From positions 1-19,710 of the forward strand of contig CAZHFW010000053.1 of the NCBI GenBank assembly GCA_964531675.1: 19,710 nt of DNA. Direction: 5' to 3'. This document shows, piece by piece, positions 13,367-19,710 of this stretch. The position numbers and the translations under genes were made by a program. Position 1 is the first letter of the stretch; each line of letters opens with the position of its first letter. The DNA comes from CAZHFW01 sp964531675 (GTDB lineage Bacteria > Planctomycetota > Phycisphaerae > Phycisphaerales > UBA1924). The notes beneath the pieces were generated by a model that was not told the origin of the DNA, did no database searches, and saw only the letters and a list, made by a program, of their open reading frames with translations.

Positions 13367-14704
13367 GTGGCCGAGCACCCGCACAACCTCCATCCGCTCG
13401 AAGCTGCAGCACGCCAGCGGGCGGTTCTGGTCCGCATCGTCCGCGTCATGTTCCTGGCGCTGTTTTTCACCGTCACCTTGCTGGCGGTCCTGAAGTTCAC
13501 CGACGCGCCCAACAGCCCCAACAAGCTCGACGCCACGCTGGCCGAGAGCTGGAAGATCACGGTCCCCGTCGCGCTGCTCATGGCGGGCGTCGTGATCCTC
13601 ATCGACATCTTCACGCCCAACAAGAAGATCTCAACGCTCTTTAGCGTCTTCGTCGGGCTGGTCGCAGCGATCCTCGCGACCGTCGCGCTGGGCTTCATCC
13701 TCGACCTGCTCGTCAAGGTCTACGACATCAAGGGCGCTGACAACATCGTCGCCGCCGTGAAGGTGCTCCTGGGCATCGCGCTGGCGTACCTGGGCATCAC
13801 GACGGTGCTCCAGACGCAGGACGATTTCCGTCTGGTCATTCCGTATGTGGAGTTCGCCAAGCAGCTCCGCGGCCCGCGCCCGCTGCTCCTGGACTCTTCG
13901 GTGCTCATCGACGGCCGGATCGTGGACGTGGCCTCGACCGGGATCATGCAATCGCCCCTGGTCATCCCCAAGTTCGTGATCGGAGAGCTCCAGCTGCTGG
14001 CCGACTCGTCGGACCGCGCCAAGCGCAACAAAGGCCGTCGAGGGCTCGACGTCGTTCAAAGGCTCCAGCGCGCCCCGGGCCTCGACGTGACCATCGATGA
14101 AGCTCCGGTCCCGGGCAAAGCGGTCGATCAGATGCTCGTCGAGCTCGCCCGCACGATGCCCGGCATGATCGTCACATCGGACCTTGGGCTGGCAAGGATC
14201 GCCAAGATCCAGAGCGTGAGCGTGCTCAACCTCAACGAGCTGGCCGCTGCGATGAAGGCCCCGGTCGCGCCGGGCGAGCCGATCTCGCTCCGCATCGTCA
14301 AGCCCGGCGAGCAGGAGCACCAGGGCGTCGGCTTCCTGGACGACGGCACCATGATCGTCGTCGAAGACGGCATCCGCCTCATCGGCCAGACCGCGACGGT
14401 GCACGTCGTGTCCACACTCCAGACCGCGGGCGGCCGGATCGTCTTCGCCAAGCTCCGTGACGCTGCGGGCGAACAGACCGAAGAAGCGATGGATCAGATG
14501 TCGGCTGCTGCCGATGACAACGCGACCAACGACGACGCGGACCCCTCAAGCGAGAGCCCCGCATCCGAAGCGCCAAGCGCGGGAAGCGAGCCACCCAGCG
14601 CCCCCGCCGACGTCACGAGCACGCCCGCAACGCCCAGGCAGGGCCCATTCCCGCCCAAGCGCCCGGACCCCCGCCGCAGCGGCGTGCGGAATCCGCGGCG
14701 TTAA
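13367..14704 (+). CDS. PIN/TRAM domain membrane protein, YacL-like (445 aa)
   Basis: It has four hydrophobic helices (about 24-43, 64-82, 90-116 and 128-148), followed by a cytoplasmic PIN domain. The PIN domain starts RPLLLDSSVLIDGRIVD (Asp176 region), continues with IPKFVIGELQLLADS (Glu207), RNKGRRGLDVVQRLQ, and MIVTSDLGLARIAKI (Asp272). A TRAM domain spans about 300-362 (GEQEHQGVGFLDDGTMIVVEDG). This is the architecture of Bacillus YacL: a membrane-tethered putative RNase with an RNA-binding TRAM module. It differs in an 80-residue low-complexity tail rich in Ser, Ala, Asp, Glu and Pro that ends with a basic RRSGVRNPRR patch. The start is GTG with no usable SD. It converges on purB with a 16-nt gap. 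Confidence 0.93.
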   Translation: MAEHPHNLHPLEAAARQRAVLVRIVRVMFLALFFTVTLLAVLKFTDAPNSPNKLDATLAESWKITVPVALLMAGVVILIDIFTPNKKISTLFSVFVGLVAAILATVALGFILDLLVKVYDIKGADNIVAAVKVLLGIALAYLGITTVLQTQDDFRLVIPYVEFAKQLRGPRPLLLDSSVLIDGRIVDVASTGIMQSPLVIPKFVIGELQLLADSSDRAKRNKGRRGLDVVQRLQRAPGLDVTIDEAPVPGKAVDQMLVELARTMPGMIVTSDLGLARIAKIQSVSVLNLNELAAAMKAPVAPGEPISLRIVKPGEQEHQGVGFLDDGTMIVVEDGIRLIGQTATVHVVSTLQTAGGRIVFAKLRDAAGEQTEEAMDQMSAAADDNATNDDADPSSESPASEAPSAGSEPPSAPADVTSTPATPRQGPFPPKRPDPRRSGVRNPRR

Positions 14705-14720
14705 GAACGCAAGGAATCGA

Positions 14721-16319
14721 TCACACCTTCAGTTCGGCTTTCCCGAGCGACGCGATCGCGTTGCTGTAGAGTTCACGCAACGGCGTCACCACGTCTCGGA
14801 TGAAGCGCTCGGTCTGCTCCACGCTCCGCCCGACGTACTTCATCGGATCCATCACGCCTTCCCAGTCGAGCTCCGAGGCCAGCACGCCGCCGCGGGCCTT
14901 GCTCTGGAAGTTGCGATCGTTCCTGAGCCTCTCGAGCAGGTCGTTCTCGAGCCCTTCCTGCTTGACGCGCAGCCCCGCAGCCTGCGCGTGCTGGCGGATC
15001 AGCTCGTGGTAGTGCTGACGATCGCCCCCGAGCTTCACGCAGGCCATCAGGATGTTCTCGGTGGCCATGAAGGGAAGTTCGGCCATCAGATTCTTGCGGA
15101 CCATCGCCTCATGCACGATCAGGCCCGTCGCCACGTTGTGCATGATGTCCAGAGCGCCATCGAGGGCCAGGAACGCCTCGGGGAGACTCAGGCGGCGATT
15201 GGAGCTGTCGTCGAGGGTCCGCTCGAGCCACTGGGTCGCCGCGGTGTCGTAGGCGTTCCCCACCAGGTTCATCACAAAGCGCGTCAGCCCGCAGATCCGC
15301 TCGCACCGCATCGGGTTGCGCTTGTACGGCATCGCGCTGGAACCGATCTGCTTGCTCTCGAAGGGCTCGTCGATCTCCTTGCGGTTGCAGAGCAGACGGA
15401 TATCCGTCGCGATCTTGTGCAGGACCGACGCCGCCGAAGCCAGGCTCGACAGGATGAACGCGTCCTGCACGCGCGGATATGTCTGGCCCGTCATGAAATA
15501 CGTCCGGTCGAGGAGCGGATCGGCCCAGAACTTGCTCATGGCCTCCTGCTCGAACCGGCCGAGCTCGGCGTCCGCCCGATCCCCGAGAAGCTGCTCAAAG
15601 GAGGCCTGCGTTCCCGTCGCTCCGCGAAGCCCGCGCAGGTGCAGCGAGTGCACCTTGGTCATCTCCAGATGCTCGTACGCGAAGCTGAGATCACACGCCC
15701 AGTGGGCGCACCGGCGTCCAACCGTCACAGGCTGCGCGGGCTGGTAGTGCGTGAACCCGAGCGTGGGGATGTGCTTCCAGGCTTCGGCCTTCTCCGACAA
15801 GGACAGCACTACCCGAACGAGCTTGCGCTCGATGAGCGTCATGGCCTCGAAGATGGTGTTCAGATCCGCATTGCACACCACGTCCTGGCTGGTCATTCCC
15901 AGATGGATGATGCCCTTGGCCTTGGGACACGCATCGCCCAGCGCGTGGACGTGGGACATCACGTCGTGCCTGAGCTCGCGTTCGTACTTCTTGGCCAGTT
16001 CGATCTCGTCGTCCGTGATGCCGCGCTCGACGACCGCGCGGAGCTCTTCGACCTGTTCCCGGGTTACCAGCTCCGAACCAGACGAGCCCGAAGCGCAAGC
16101 GAGGGTCCCTCCCCCCGACACCACGGATCGAGAGCCCGCCCCAACCGATGAACCCTCGCTTGCGCTTCGGGCTCGTGTGAGTTCGTGCTGGGCCTCCGCG
16201 ACCGCGAGCCAGATCCGCCGCCAGGTATTGAACTTGTGACGAGGCGACCAGAGCTTGAGCATCTCCGGGCTGGCGTTGCGTTCGGCCAGCGGGCTCGTGT
16301 ACGTGTCATTTGGCGACAT
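14721..16319 (-). CDS. purB: Adenylosuccinate lyase with an in-frame palindromic insertion (532 aa)
   Basis: PurB cleaves SAICAR and adenylosuccinate to release fumarate in purine synthesis. The sequence follows the eukaryote-like ADSL branch from end to end: SPLAERNASPEMLKLWSPRHKFNTWRR, RELRHDVMSHVHALG, IIHLGMTSQDV, TLGFTHYQPAQPVTVGRR (catalytic His), the flexible-loop signature GSSAMPYKRNPMR (about 326-338), QWLERTLDDSSNRR and LPFMATENI. All catalytic motifs are intact. It is about 50 residues longer than human ADSL, of which about 34 are an insertion after AEAQHEL, before VTREQVEEL (about residues 48-84), encoded by the palindromic element at 16082-16176. ATG 16319 is preferred because AGGG lies seven bases upstream; an ATG at 16325 is possible. 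Confidence 0.95.
   Translation of the reverse strand: MSPNDTYTSPLAERNASPEMLKLWSPRHKFNTWRRIWLAVAEAQHELTRARSASEGSSVGAGSRSVVSGGGTLACASGSSGSELVTREQVEELRAVVERGITDDEIELAKKYERELRHDVMSHVHALGDACPKAKGIIHLGMTSQDVVCNADLNTIFEAMTLIERKLVRVVLSLSEKAEAWKHIPTLGFTHYQPAQPVTVGRRCAHWACDLSFAYEHLEMTKVHSLHLRGLRGATGTQASFEQLLGDRADAELGRFEQEAMSKFWADPLLDRTYFMTGQTYPRVQDAFILSSLASAASVLHKIATDIRLLCNRKEIDEPFESKQIGSSAMPYKRNPMRCERICGLTRFVMNLVGNAYDTAATQWLERTLDDSSNRRLSLPEAFLALDGALDIMHNVATGLIVHEAMVRKNLMAELPFMATENILMACVKLGGDRQHYHELIRQHAQAAGLRVKQEGLENDLLERLRNDRNFQSKARGGVLASELDWEGVMDPMKYVGRSVEQTERFIRDVVTPLRELYSNAIASLGKAELKV
16082..16176. repeat. Palindromic REP/RPE-like element inside purB
   Basis: Two perfect 25-bp inverted arms (16082-16106 and 16152-16176; each contains AAGCGCAAGCGAGGGT or its complement) flank a 45-nt GC-rich spacer. 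After a one-base mismatch the pairing continues for two more bases, so the element may span 16079-16179. It is translated in frame on the minus strand as TRARSASEGSSVG...GGGTLACASGS. No second copy lies in the window. It carries no gene and resembles small palindromic elements (REP doublets/REPINs, Rickettsia palindromic elements). Confidence 0.85.
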
Positions 16320-16339
16320 GGGCATGCCCTATTGAAGCA

Positions 16340-16358
16340 CGCCGGAGCCGCTCCGGCG
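16340..16358. repeat. Hairpin-forming dyad in the purB/propeller divergent region
   Basis: CGCCGGAG (16340-16347) and CTCCGGCG (16351-16358) with a 3-nt centre, 15-20 bases upstream of purB. The same 160-nt gap contains CCCGCTGGCG twice (16394-16403 and 16413-16422). It may be an operator or leader structure; no assignment can be made. Confidence 0.4.
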
Positions 16359-16485
16359 CGACCGACGCCCGAACACGGGCCTGAACGGGTCCACCCGCTG
16401 GCGTTCCGAACTCCCGCTGGCGGGAATCCGCTTGGAGCCACCCCACTTTCTCGATTTGTGTGGTCCGATCCCGCTGGAGGTTTCC

Positions 16486-18990
16486 ATGACGCGCAACTCC
16501 CTGCTGATCGTCCCGCTCGTGCTCGCTGGCGCCTTGCCCGTGCTGGCCTCGCCCCCCGCCGACCCCGAGGGCGCGATCCAGACCATGCGGAACCTTTACC
16601 CAGCCTGCCGTCCGGTGGAAAGGCCCCGCTCGTCCAGCGCTTCGGAAGCCGCGGACTGCTACGACCTGAACGTCGCGATCGAAGGCGACGGGCCGCGCGA
16701 GCTCGCGTTCACGCCTGATGGCTCCCTGGTGCTCGTCGCCAACCAGGACTCCGACACCTTGACGTTCATGAACGCCTCCACGCGCCAGGTCGTCGGCGGC
16801 GTCACGGTCGGCGATTTCCCCCAAGCGGTCGCGGTCTCCCCGGATGGGCAGTACGCCGTCACCGCCAACGTCTTCTCCAACGACGCCTCCATCGTGCACA
16901 TCCCCACGCGCACGCTCCTTGCAAACGTGCCCATCCAGGGGCTCCAGGCCTTCGGCGTCGCGATCACGCCCGATTCCTCCAAGGCGGTCGTCGCGGTCAT
17001 CAACGATGCTGTCAACTCCCAGTTCACCGTCATCGATCTGGCGACGCGCACCGTCTCGGGCGTCATCCCCACCACGAGCCAGGGCGCACGCGGCGGGTTC
17101 GGCACGCCGGAGTTCGGGATCTCGGGCGTGCTCTACACGCGCTTCGCGCTGGCGCCGAACGGCAACGACATCATCCTCCCGCACGCAGCCTCCTCAACCA
17201 TCAAGATCTACTCGCTCAGCACCCTCGGCCTGGCCGCCTCGATCCCCGTCGCGGCCAACGCCTGGGCGCTGGATGTGAGCGCCGACAGCTCAACCGTGAT
17301 CGTCGCGCACGAAGGCACGACCCGCAAGATCAGCGTGATCGACCTGCCGTCCCGTACGCTCACGCGCACCGTCTCGGTGGGGACCGATCTGGAGAGCGCC
17401 GGCTTCATCCGCATCACGCCCTCCAAGTCCCACGCGATGTGCTCGGTCCTCAACAGCCTGATCTTCGTCGACCTGCTCACGGGCTCGACCACCTCGACCA
17501 TCGCGACCGGCACCGTCGGCGACATCGAGATTTCCTTCGATGGGCAGTACGCCTTCGTCCCCAACTTCAACGCGTCGGTGATCAACATCGCGACCCAGAC
17601 CCTGGCCCGGAGCATCACGTTCGCCGCAGCAGCGGACGCCGCGGTCAGCCCGACGAACCTCCGGGCGGTCGCGCTGAACAACCGCTTCCGCGAGGACGCG
17701 CAGTTCTACAACATCAACGGAGCCGCGGGCTCGTTCGAGGGCCGGGCCTCAACCGGAGCCTCGCCCGAGATCGATTGCCCCAAACCGATCGCGATCTCGC
17801 CCGACGGCAGGACCATCGTGATCGGCAACGTGCTGTCGCGCTCGACCTCCATCATCAATGCTGCGGATGGCTCGGTGCGCGCCACCATCGACGTCGGAGA
17901 CCGCGTGCTGGATGTCGCGATCTCGCCCGACTCCACCAAGGCGGTCGTCTGTAATGGCGATTCGGACACCGTCTCGGTCATCAATCTTGTCGCCGACACG
18001 CTGATCGCCGAGCTCCCGCTCACGGGCCGCCCGGGCCGGGTGGTGATCTCTCCCGATAGCCAGTACGCCTACGTCCTGAACGTCGCGGGCACAGATCGCA
18101 TCAGCAAGCTCAGACTCACAGGCGCCCCCGCGTTCGCGGGCAATCAGCTCGCGGGCCAGACCGGAGGCACGCTCTCCTACGCCTACAACGAGATCAGCGG
18201 CATCACGCTCTCGCCCAATGGCTCCACGCTGGCGGTCTGCGATAGCTTCAACAACCGCCTGGTGCTCATCGACACCGCGACGATGACCTCCATCGCCTCG
18301 CCCGCGGTCGGCACCTTCCCCATCCGCGCCATCTTCAATGCTGCGGGCACGCGTGCGTACGTCTCCAACACGTTCAGCGACGACGTCTCGGTGGTCTCCA
18401 TCGCGGGCGCGGGCTCCGCGACGATCGCGACCATCTCGGGCATCGACAACCCGCTCGGGCTGGCGCTGGACGCGGACGAGTCCAATCTCTACGTCATCGC
18501 GGCGGGCACGAACACAACCTCCGCCCTGTACGCGATCAGCACCGCCTCCAACACGATCGTCAAGACCCTGAACCTCGGCGCGGACAGCCCCCGCGATCTG
18601 GAGTTCACACCCAACTGCAATGTGCTCGTCGCCCAGACCAATCCTTATACAGGCTCGGGCTCGTCCAAGATCCTCCGCTTCCGCGCCGCAGGCGCTTCCA
18701 CCGCTCTGATCGACTCCACGCCGCTCCCCTCGGGCGCCGCCGATCTGGCCTACAGCCGCTCGCGCCACTTGGCCGCCGCCGGGATGCTCGTCCCCGATGG
18801 CCTGTCCGCCGCTCGCTACACCCCCACCGCCGACCTCACCGCCGACGGCGTCCTGGACCTCAACGACTTCTTCGCCTTCTTCGGAGGCTTTGACCTGGGC
18901 ACCGCCCCCGCCGACGTGGAAGGCGACGGCACCATCGACCTGCTCGACTTCTTCGCGTTCTTCAGCAGCTTCGACGTGGGATGCCCCTGA
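16486..18990 (+). CDS. Secreted YVTN-type beta-propeller protein with C-terminal GC-type dockerin-like domain (834 aa)
   Basis: MTRNSLLIVPLVLAGALPVLAS is a signal peptide. The mature protein is built almost entirely of YVTN/lactonase-like blades, each with a strand pattern like ELAFTPDGSLVLVANQDSDTLTFMNASTRQVV, AVAVSPDGQYAVTANVFSNDASIVHI and VAISPDSTKAVVCNGDSDTVSVINL. The number of blades suggests two propellers in tandem. The last 45 residues form two EF-hand/dockerin-like repeats (DLTADGVLDLNDFFAFF and DVEGDGTIDLLDFFAFF), ending FDVGCP. It probably acts outside the cytoplasm as a binding or scaffold protein; the ligand is unknown. The start is set by GGAGG at 16476-16480, five bases upstream of ATG 16486; an ATG at 16432 lacks an SD and would spoil the signal peptide. 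It is divergent from purB. Confidence 0.93.
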   Translation: MTRNSLLIVPLVLAGALPVLASPPADPEGAIQTMRNLYPACRPVERPRSSSASEAADCYDLNVAIEGDGPRELAFTPDGSLVLVANQDSDTLTFMNASTRQVVGGVTVGDFPQAVAVSPDGQYAVTANVFSNDASIVHIPTRTLLANVPIQGLQAFGVAITPDSSKAVVAVINDAVNSQFTVIDLATRTVSGVIPTTSQGARGGFGTPEFGISGVLYTRFALAPNGNDIILPHAASSTIKIYSLSTLGLAASIPVAANAWALDVSADSSTVIVAHEGTTRKISVIDLPSRTLTRTVSVGTDLESAGFIRITPSKSHAMCSVLNSLIFVDLLTGSTTSTIATGTVGDIEISFDGQYAFVPNFNASVINIATQTLARSITFAAAADAAVSPTNLRAVALNNRFREDAQFYNINGAAGSFEGRASTGASPEIDCPKPIAISPDGRTIVIGNVLSRSTSIINAADGSVRATIDVGDRVLDVAISPDSTKAVVCNGDSDTVSVINLVADTLIAELPLTGRPGRVVISPDSQYAYVLNVAGTDRISKLRLTGAPAFAGNQLAGQTGGTLSYAYNEISGITLSPNGSTLAVCDSFNNRLVLIDTATMTSIASPAVGTFPIRAIFNAAGTRAYVSNTFSDDVSVVSIAGAGSATIATISGIDNPLGLALDADESNLYVIAAGTNTTSALYAISTASNTIVKTLNLGADSPRDLEFTPNCNVLVAQTNPYTGSGSSKILRFRAAGASTALIDSTPLPSGAADLAYSRSRHLAAAGMLVPDGLSAARYTPTADLTADGVLDLNDFFAFFGGFDLGTAPADVEGDGTIDLLDFFAFFSSFDVGCP

Positions 18991-19015
18991 GTCCTCCGGG
19001 CCTTTTCAGGCTGGA

Positions 19016-19021
19016 TATACT
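19016..19021 (+). promoter_or_regulatory. Candidate -10 element (TATACT) of the leuS leader
   Basis: TATACT lies eight bases before the ATG of the mini-ORF at 19030. No good -35 is present. The context, TATACTCCCCCGCT-ATG, fits the TAnACTCC pattern seen before other SD-less starts in the window. Confidence 0.5.
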
Positions 19022-19029
19022 CCCCCGCT

Positions 19030-19083
19030 ATGAGGTTTGAGGTGCCTCGCTCGCTGCTTCGACTGCACGTGAAACGTCGCTGA
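19030..19083 (+). CDS. Possible 17-aa leader peptide upstream of leuS
   Basis: The mini-ORF encodes MRFEVPRSLLRLHVKRR and ends at TGA 19081-19083. It begins eight bases after TATACT, as expected for a leaderless start, and contains three Leu codons close together (CTG CTT CGA CTG). An intrinsic terminator follows 35 nt after its stop and leuS lies beyond. This is the layout of a translational attenuator in which stalled Leu codons would prevent termination when charged tRNA-Leu is short. The Leu run is short compared with classical leu leaders, and chance cannot be excluded. Confidence 0.4.
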   Translation: MRFEVPRSLLRLHVKRR

Positions 19084-19116
19084 CGCGCCGCGAGGTCTTC
19101 CCTTGATTTGATCAGC

Positions 19117-19148
19117 AGGGCCCCGGTCGCGGGGCCTTGTTTGTTTTT
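19117..19148 (+). terminator. Intrinsic terminator upstream of leuS (possible attenuator)
   Basis: GGCCCCG (19119-19125) pairs with CGGGGCC (19130-19136) around a GTCG loop, extended by A-T/G-T pairs, and is followed by TTGTTTGTTTTT to 19148. It ends 66 bases before leuS and 128-158 bases after the propeller gene stop, so it either terminates that gene or attenuates a leuS transcript starting near 19028. Confidence 0.85.
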
Positions 19149-19171
19149 CCGCTCGCAACTTCCTGGGTACC

Positions 19172-19188
19172 CCCACGCTCCGCGTGGG
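19172..19188 (+). other. Hairpin in the leuS 5' region
   Basis: CCCACGC (19172-19178) pairs with GCGTGGG (19182-19188) around TCC. It lies between the terminator and the leuS ATG, with no T tract. GGGTACCC (19165-19172) overlaps its left arm and would compete. Confidence 0.5.
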
Positions 19189-19214
19189 CTCCCCGTTCCG
19201 AACCCGAGTGATCC

Positions 19215-19710
19215 ATGAGCCAGAACCAGCCCACCAACCCGCAAGCCCCCCGCGCCGACGCTGGGGACAATCTCCCGTTCCGCTACACCGCAGCACTCGC
19301 CGACGCGATGGAACGCCGTTGGCAGGACGAGTGGGACCAGCGTGGCGCGTACACCGTGCCCAACCCGGGCGAACCCGGCTTCAACGCTGCCAAGCCCAAG
19401 TACTACGTCCTGGACATGTTCCCCTATCCCTCCGGCGCGGGGCTGCACGTCGGCCACCCCGAGGGTTACACCGCGACGGACATCATCAGCCGGTACAAGC
19501 GGATGAACGGGTTCAATGTGCTGCACCCCATGGGCTGGGACGCCTTCGGCCTGCCCGCGGAGCAGTACGCGATCCAGACCGGCATCCACCCCGCCAAGAC
19601 CACGCGCAAGTCCATCGATAACTTCCGCCGGCAGCTCAAGCGCTTCGGCTTCAGCTACGACTGGTCGCGCGAGTTCGGCACCATCGACGACGACTACTAC
19701 AAGTGGACCC
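19215..19710 (+). CDS. leuS: Leucyl-tRNA synthetase, N-terminal part (3' end outside window)
   Basis: Leucyl-tRNA synthetase charges tRNA-Leu. The visible 165 residues include FRYTAALADAMERRWQDEWDQRGAY, KPKYYVLDMFPYPSGAGLHVGHPEGYTATDIISRYKRM with the class I HIGH motif (HVGH), GFNVLHPMGWDAFGLPAEQYAI, and the family block TGIHPAKTTRKSIDNFRRQLKRFGFSYDWSREF. Start ATG 19215 gives a short 20-residue polar extension before the first conserved block; no SD precedes it. The frame is open to the window end. Upstream lie a hairpin, a terminator and a Leu-containing mini-ORF that may form an attenuator. Confidence 0.95.
   Translation, partial: MSQNQPTNPQAPRADAGDNLPFRYTAALADAMERRWQDEWDQRGAYTVPNPGEPGFNAAKPKYYVLDMFPYPSGAGLHVGHPEGYTATDIISRYKRMNGFNVLHPMGWDAFGLPAEQYAIQTGIHPAKTTRKSIDNFRRQLKRFGFSYDWSREFGTIDDDYYKWT

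Noticed and set aside
14457..16151. A 564-codon plus-strand open frame antisense to purB
   Set aside because: It lies opposite a clear PurB, its translation is low-complexity and matches no family, and it is the expected mirror of GC-rich codon use.
16082..16176. purB as a disrupted pseudogene
   Set aside because: The frame is open throughout and all catalytic motifs are present, so the insertion is tolerated rather than disabling.
17749..18768. A 339-codon minus-strand open frame inside the propeller gene
   Set aside because: It is antisense to a well-supported repeat protein and shows periodic sequence that merely mirrors the blades.
19016..19214. T-box riboswitch for leuS
   Set aside because: There is no T-box sequence (TGGNACCGCG type) or specifier-loop stem, and the leader is too short.
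1..19710. CRISPR array, insertion sequence or prophage
   Set aside because: No regularly spaced direct repeats, transposase, integrase or phage structural genes were seen on either strand.

Overview
The window is about two-thirds GC and reads as a chromosome segment of a Planctomycetota bacterium, most likely from Phycisphaerae/Phycisphaerales. The pointers are two secreted proteins with the Phycisphaerales-style C-terminal dockerin-like tail ending in -GC or -GCP, a prepilin with an RRA|WTLLE processing site, a MauE/DoxX-type membrane protein, and a mix of Shine-Dalgarno (SD)-led and apparently SD-less genes. Species cannot be named from the sequence alone.

Layout. 1-434: end of a glycine-rich RNA-binding-type protein, a strong terminator, and a small hypothetical gene. 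646-3874 (+): a two-TM hypothetical protein, a DUF456 membrane protein, and a PIN-PhoH ATPase. 3930-6896 (-): dnaX, ybaB and a degenerate Nudix-like gene in one operon; dnaX carries an apparently complete programmed -1 frameshift cassette joining the gamma reading frame to a tau-specific extension. 6906-9819: a visibly lower-GC cassette. A minus-strand operon (small Cys-rich membrane peptide, secreted C-terminally anchored protein, MauE/DoxX-like protein) faces a divergent prepilin gene across overlapping promoters. 9901-12953 (+): a membrane-bound SpoIIE/PP2C phosphatase and a HAF-repeat dockerin protein. 13064-13195 (-): an SRP RNA gene not represented by any ORF. 13367-14704 (+): a PIN-TRAM membrane protein (YacL-like). 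14721-16319 (-): purB, with an in-frame palindromic element inside its coding sequence. 16486-18990 (+): a large secreted YVTN/beta-propeller protein with a dockerin tail. 19016-19710 (+): leuS (5' part) preceded by a possible promoter, a 17-codon Leu-containing mini-ORF and an intrinsic terminator.

Functionally the stretch is mostly housekeeping: replication clamp loading (dnaX), nucleoid/RNA metabolism (ybaB, the PIN proteins), protein targeting (SRP RNA), purine synthesis (purB) and translation (leuS). These are interspersed with lineage-specific secreted proteins. The most notable signals are the palindromic insertion inside purB, the dnaX recoding site, the SRP RNA with an unusual apical loop, the possible leuS attenuator, and a recurring -10-like motif 5-8 nt before SD-less start codons, which suggests leaderless transcription. 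I see no tRNA, rRNA, CRISPR array, transposase or prophage gene.
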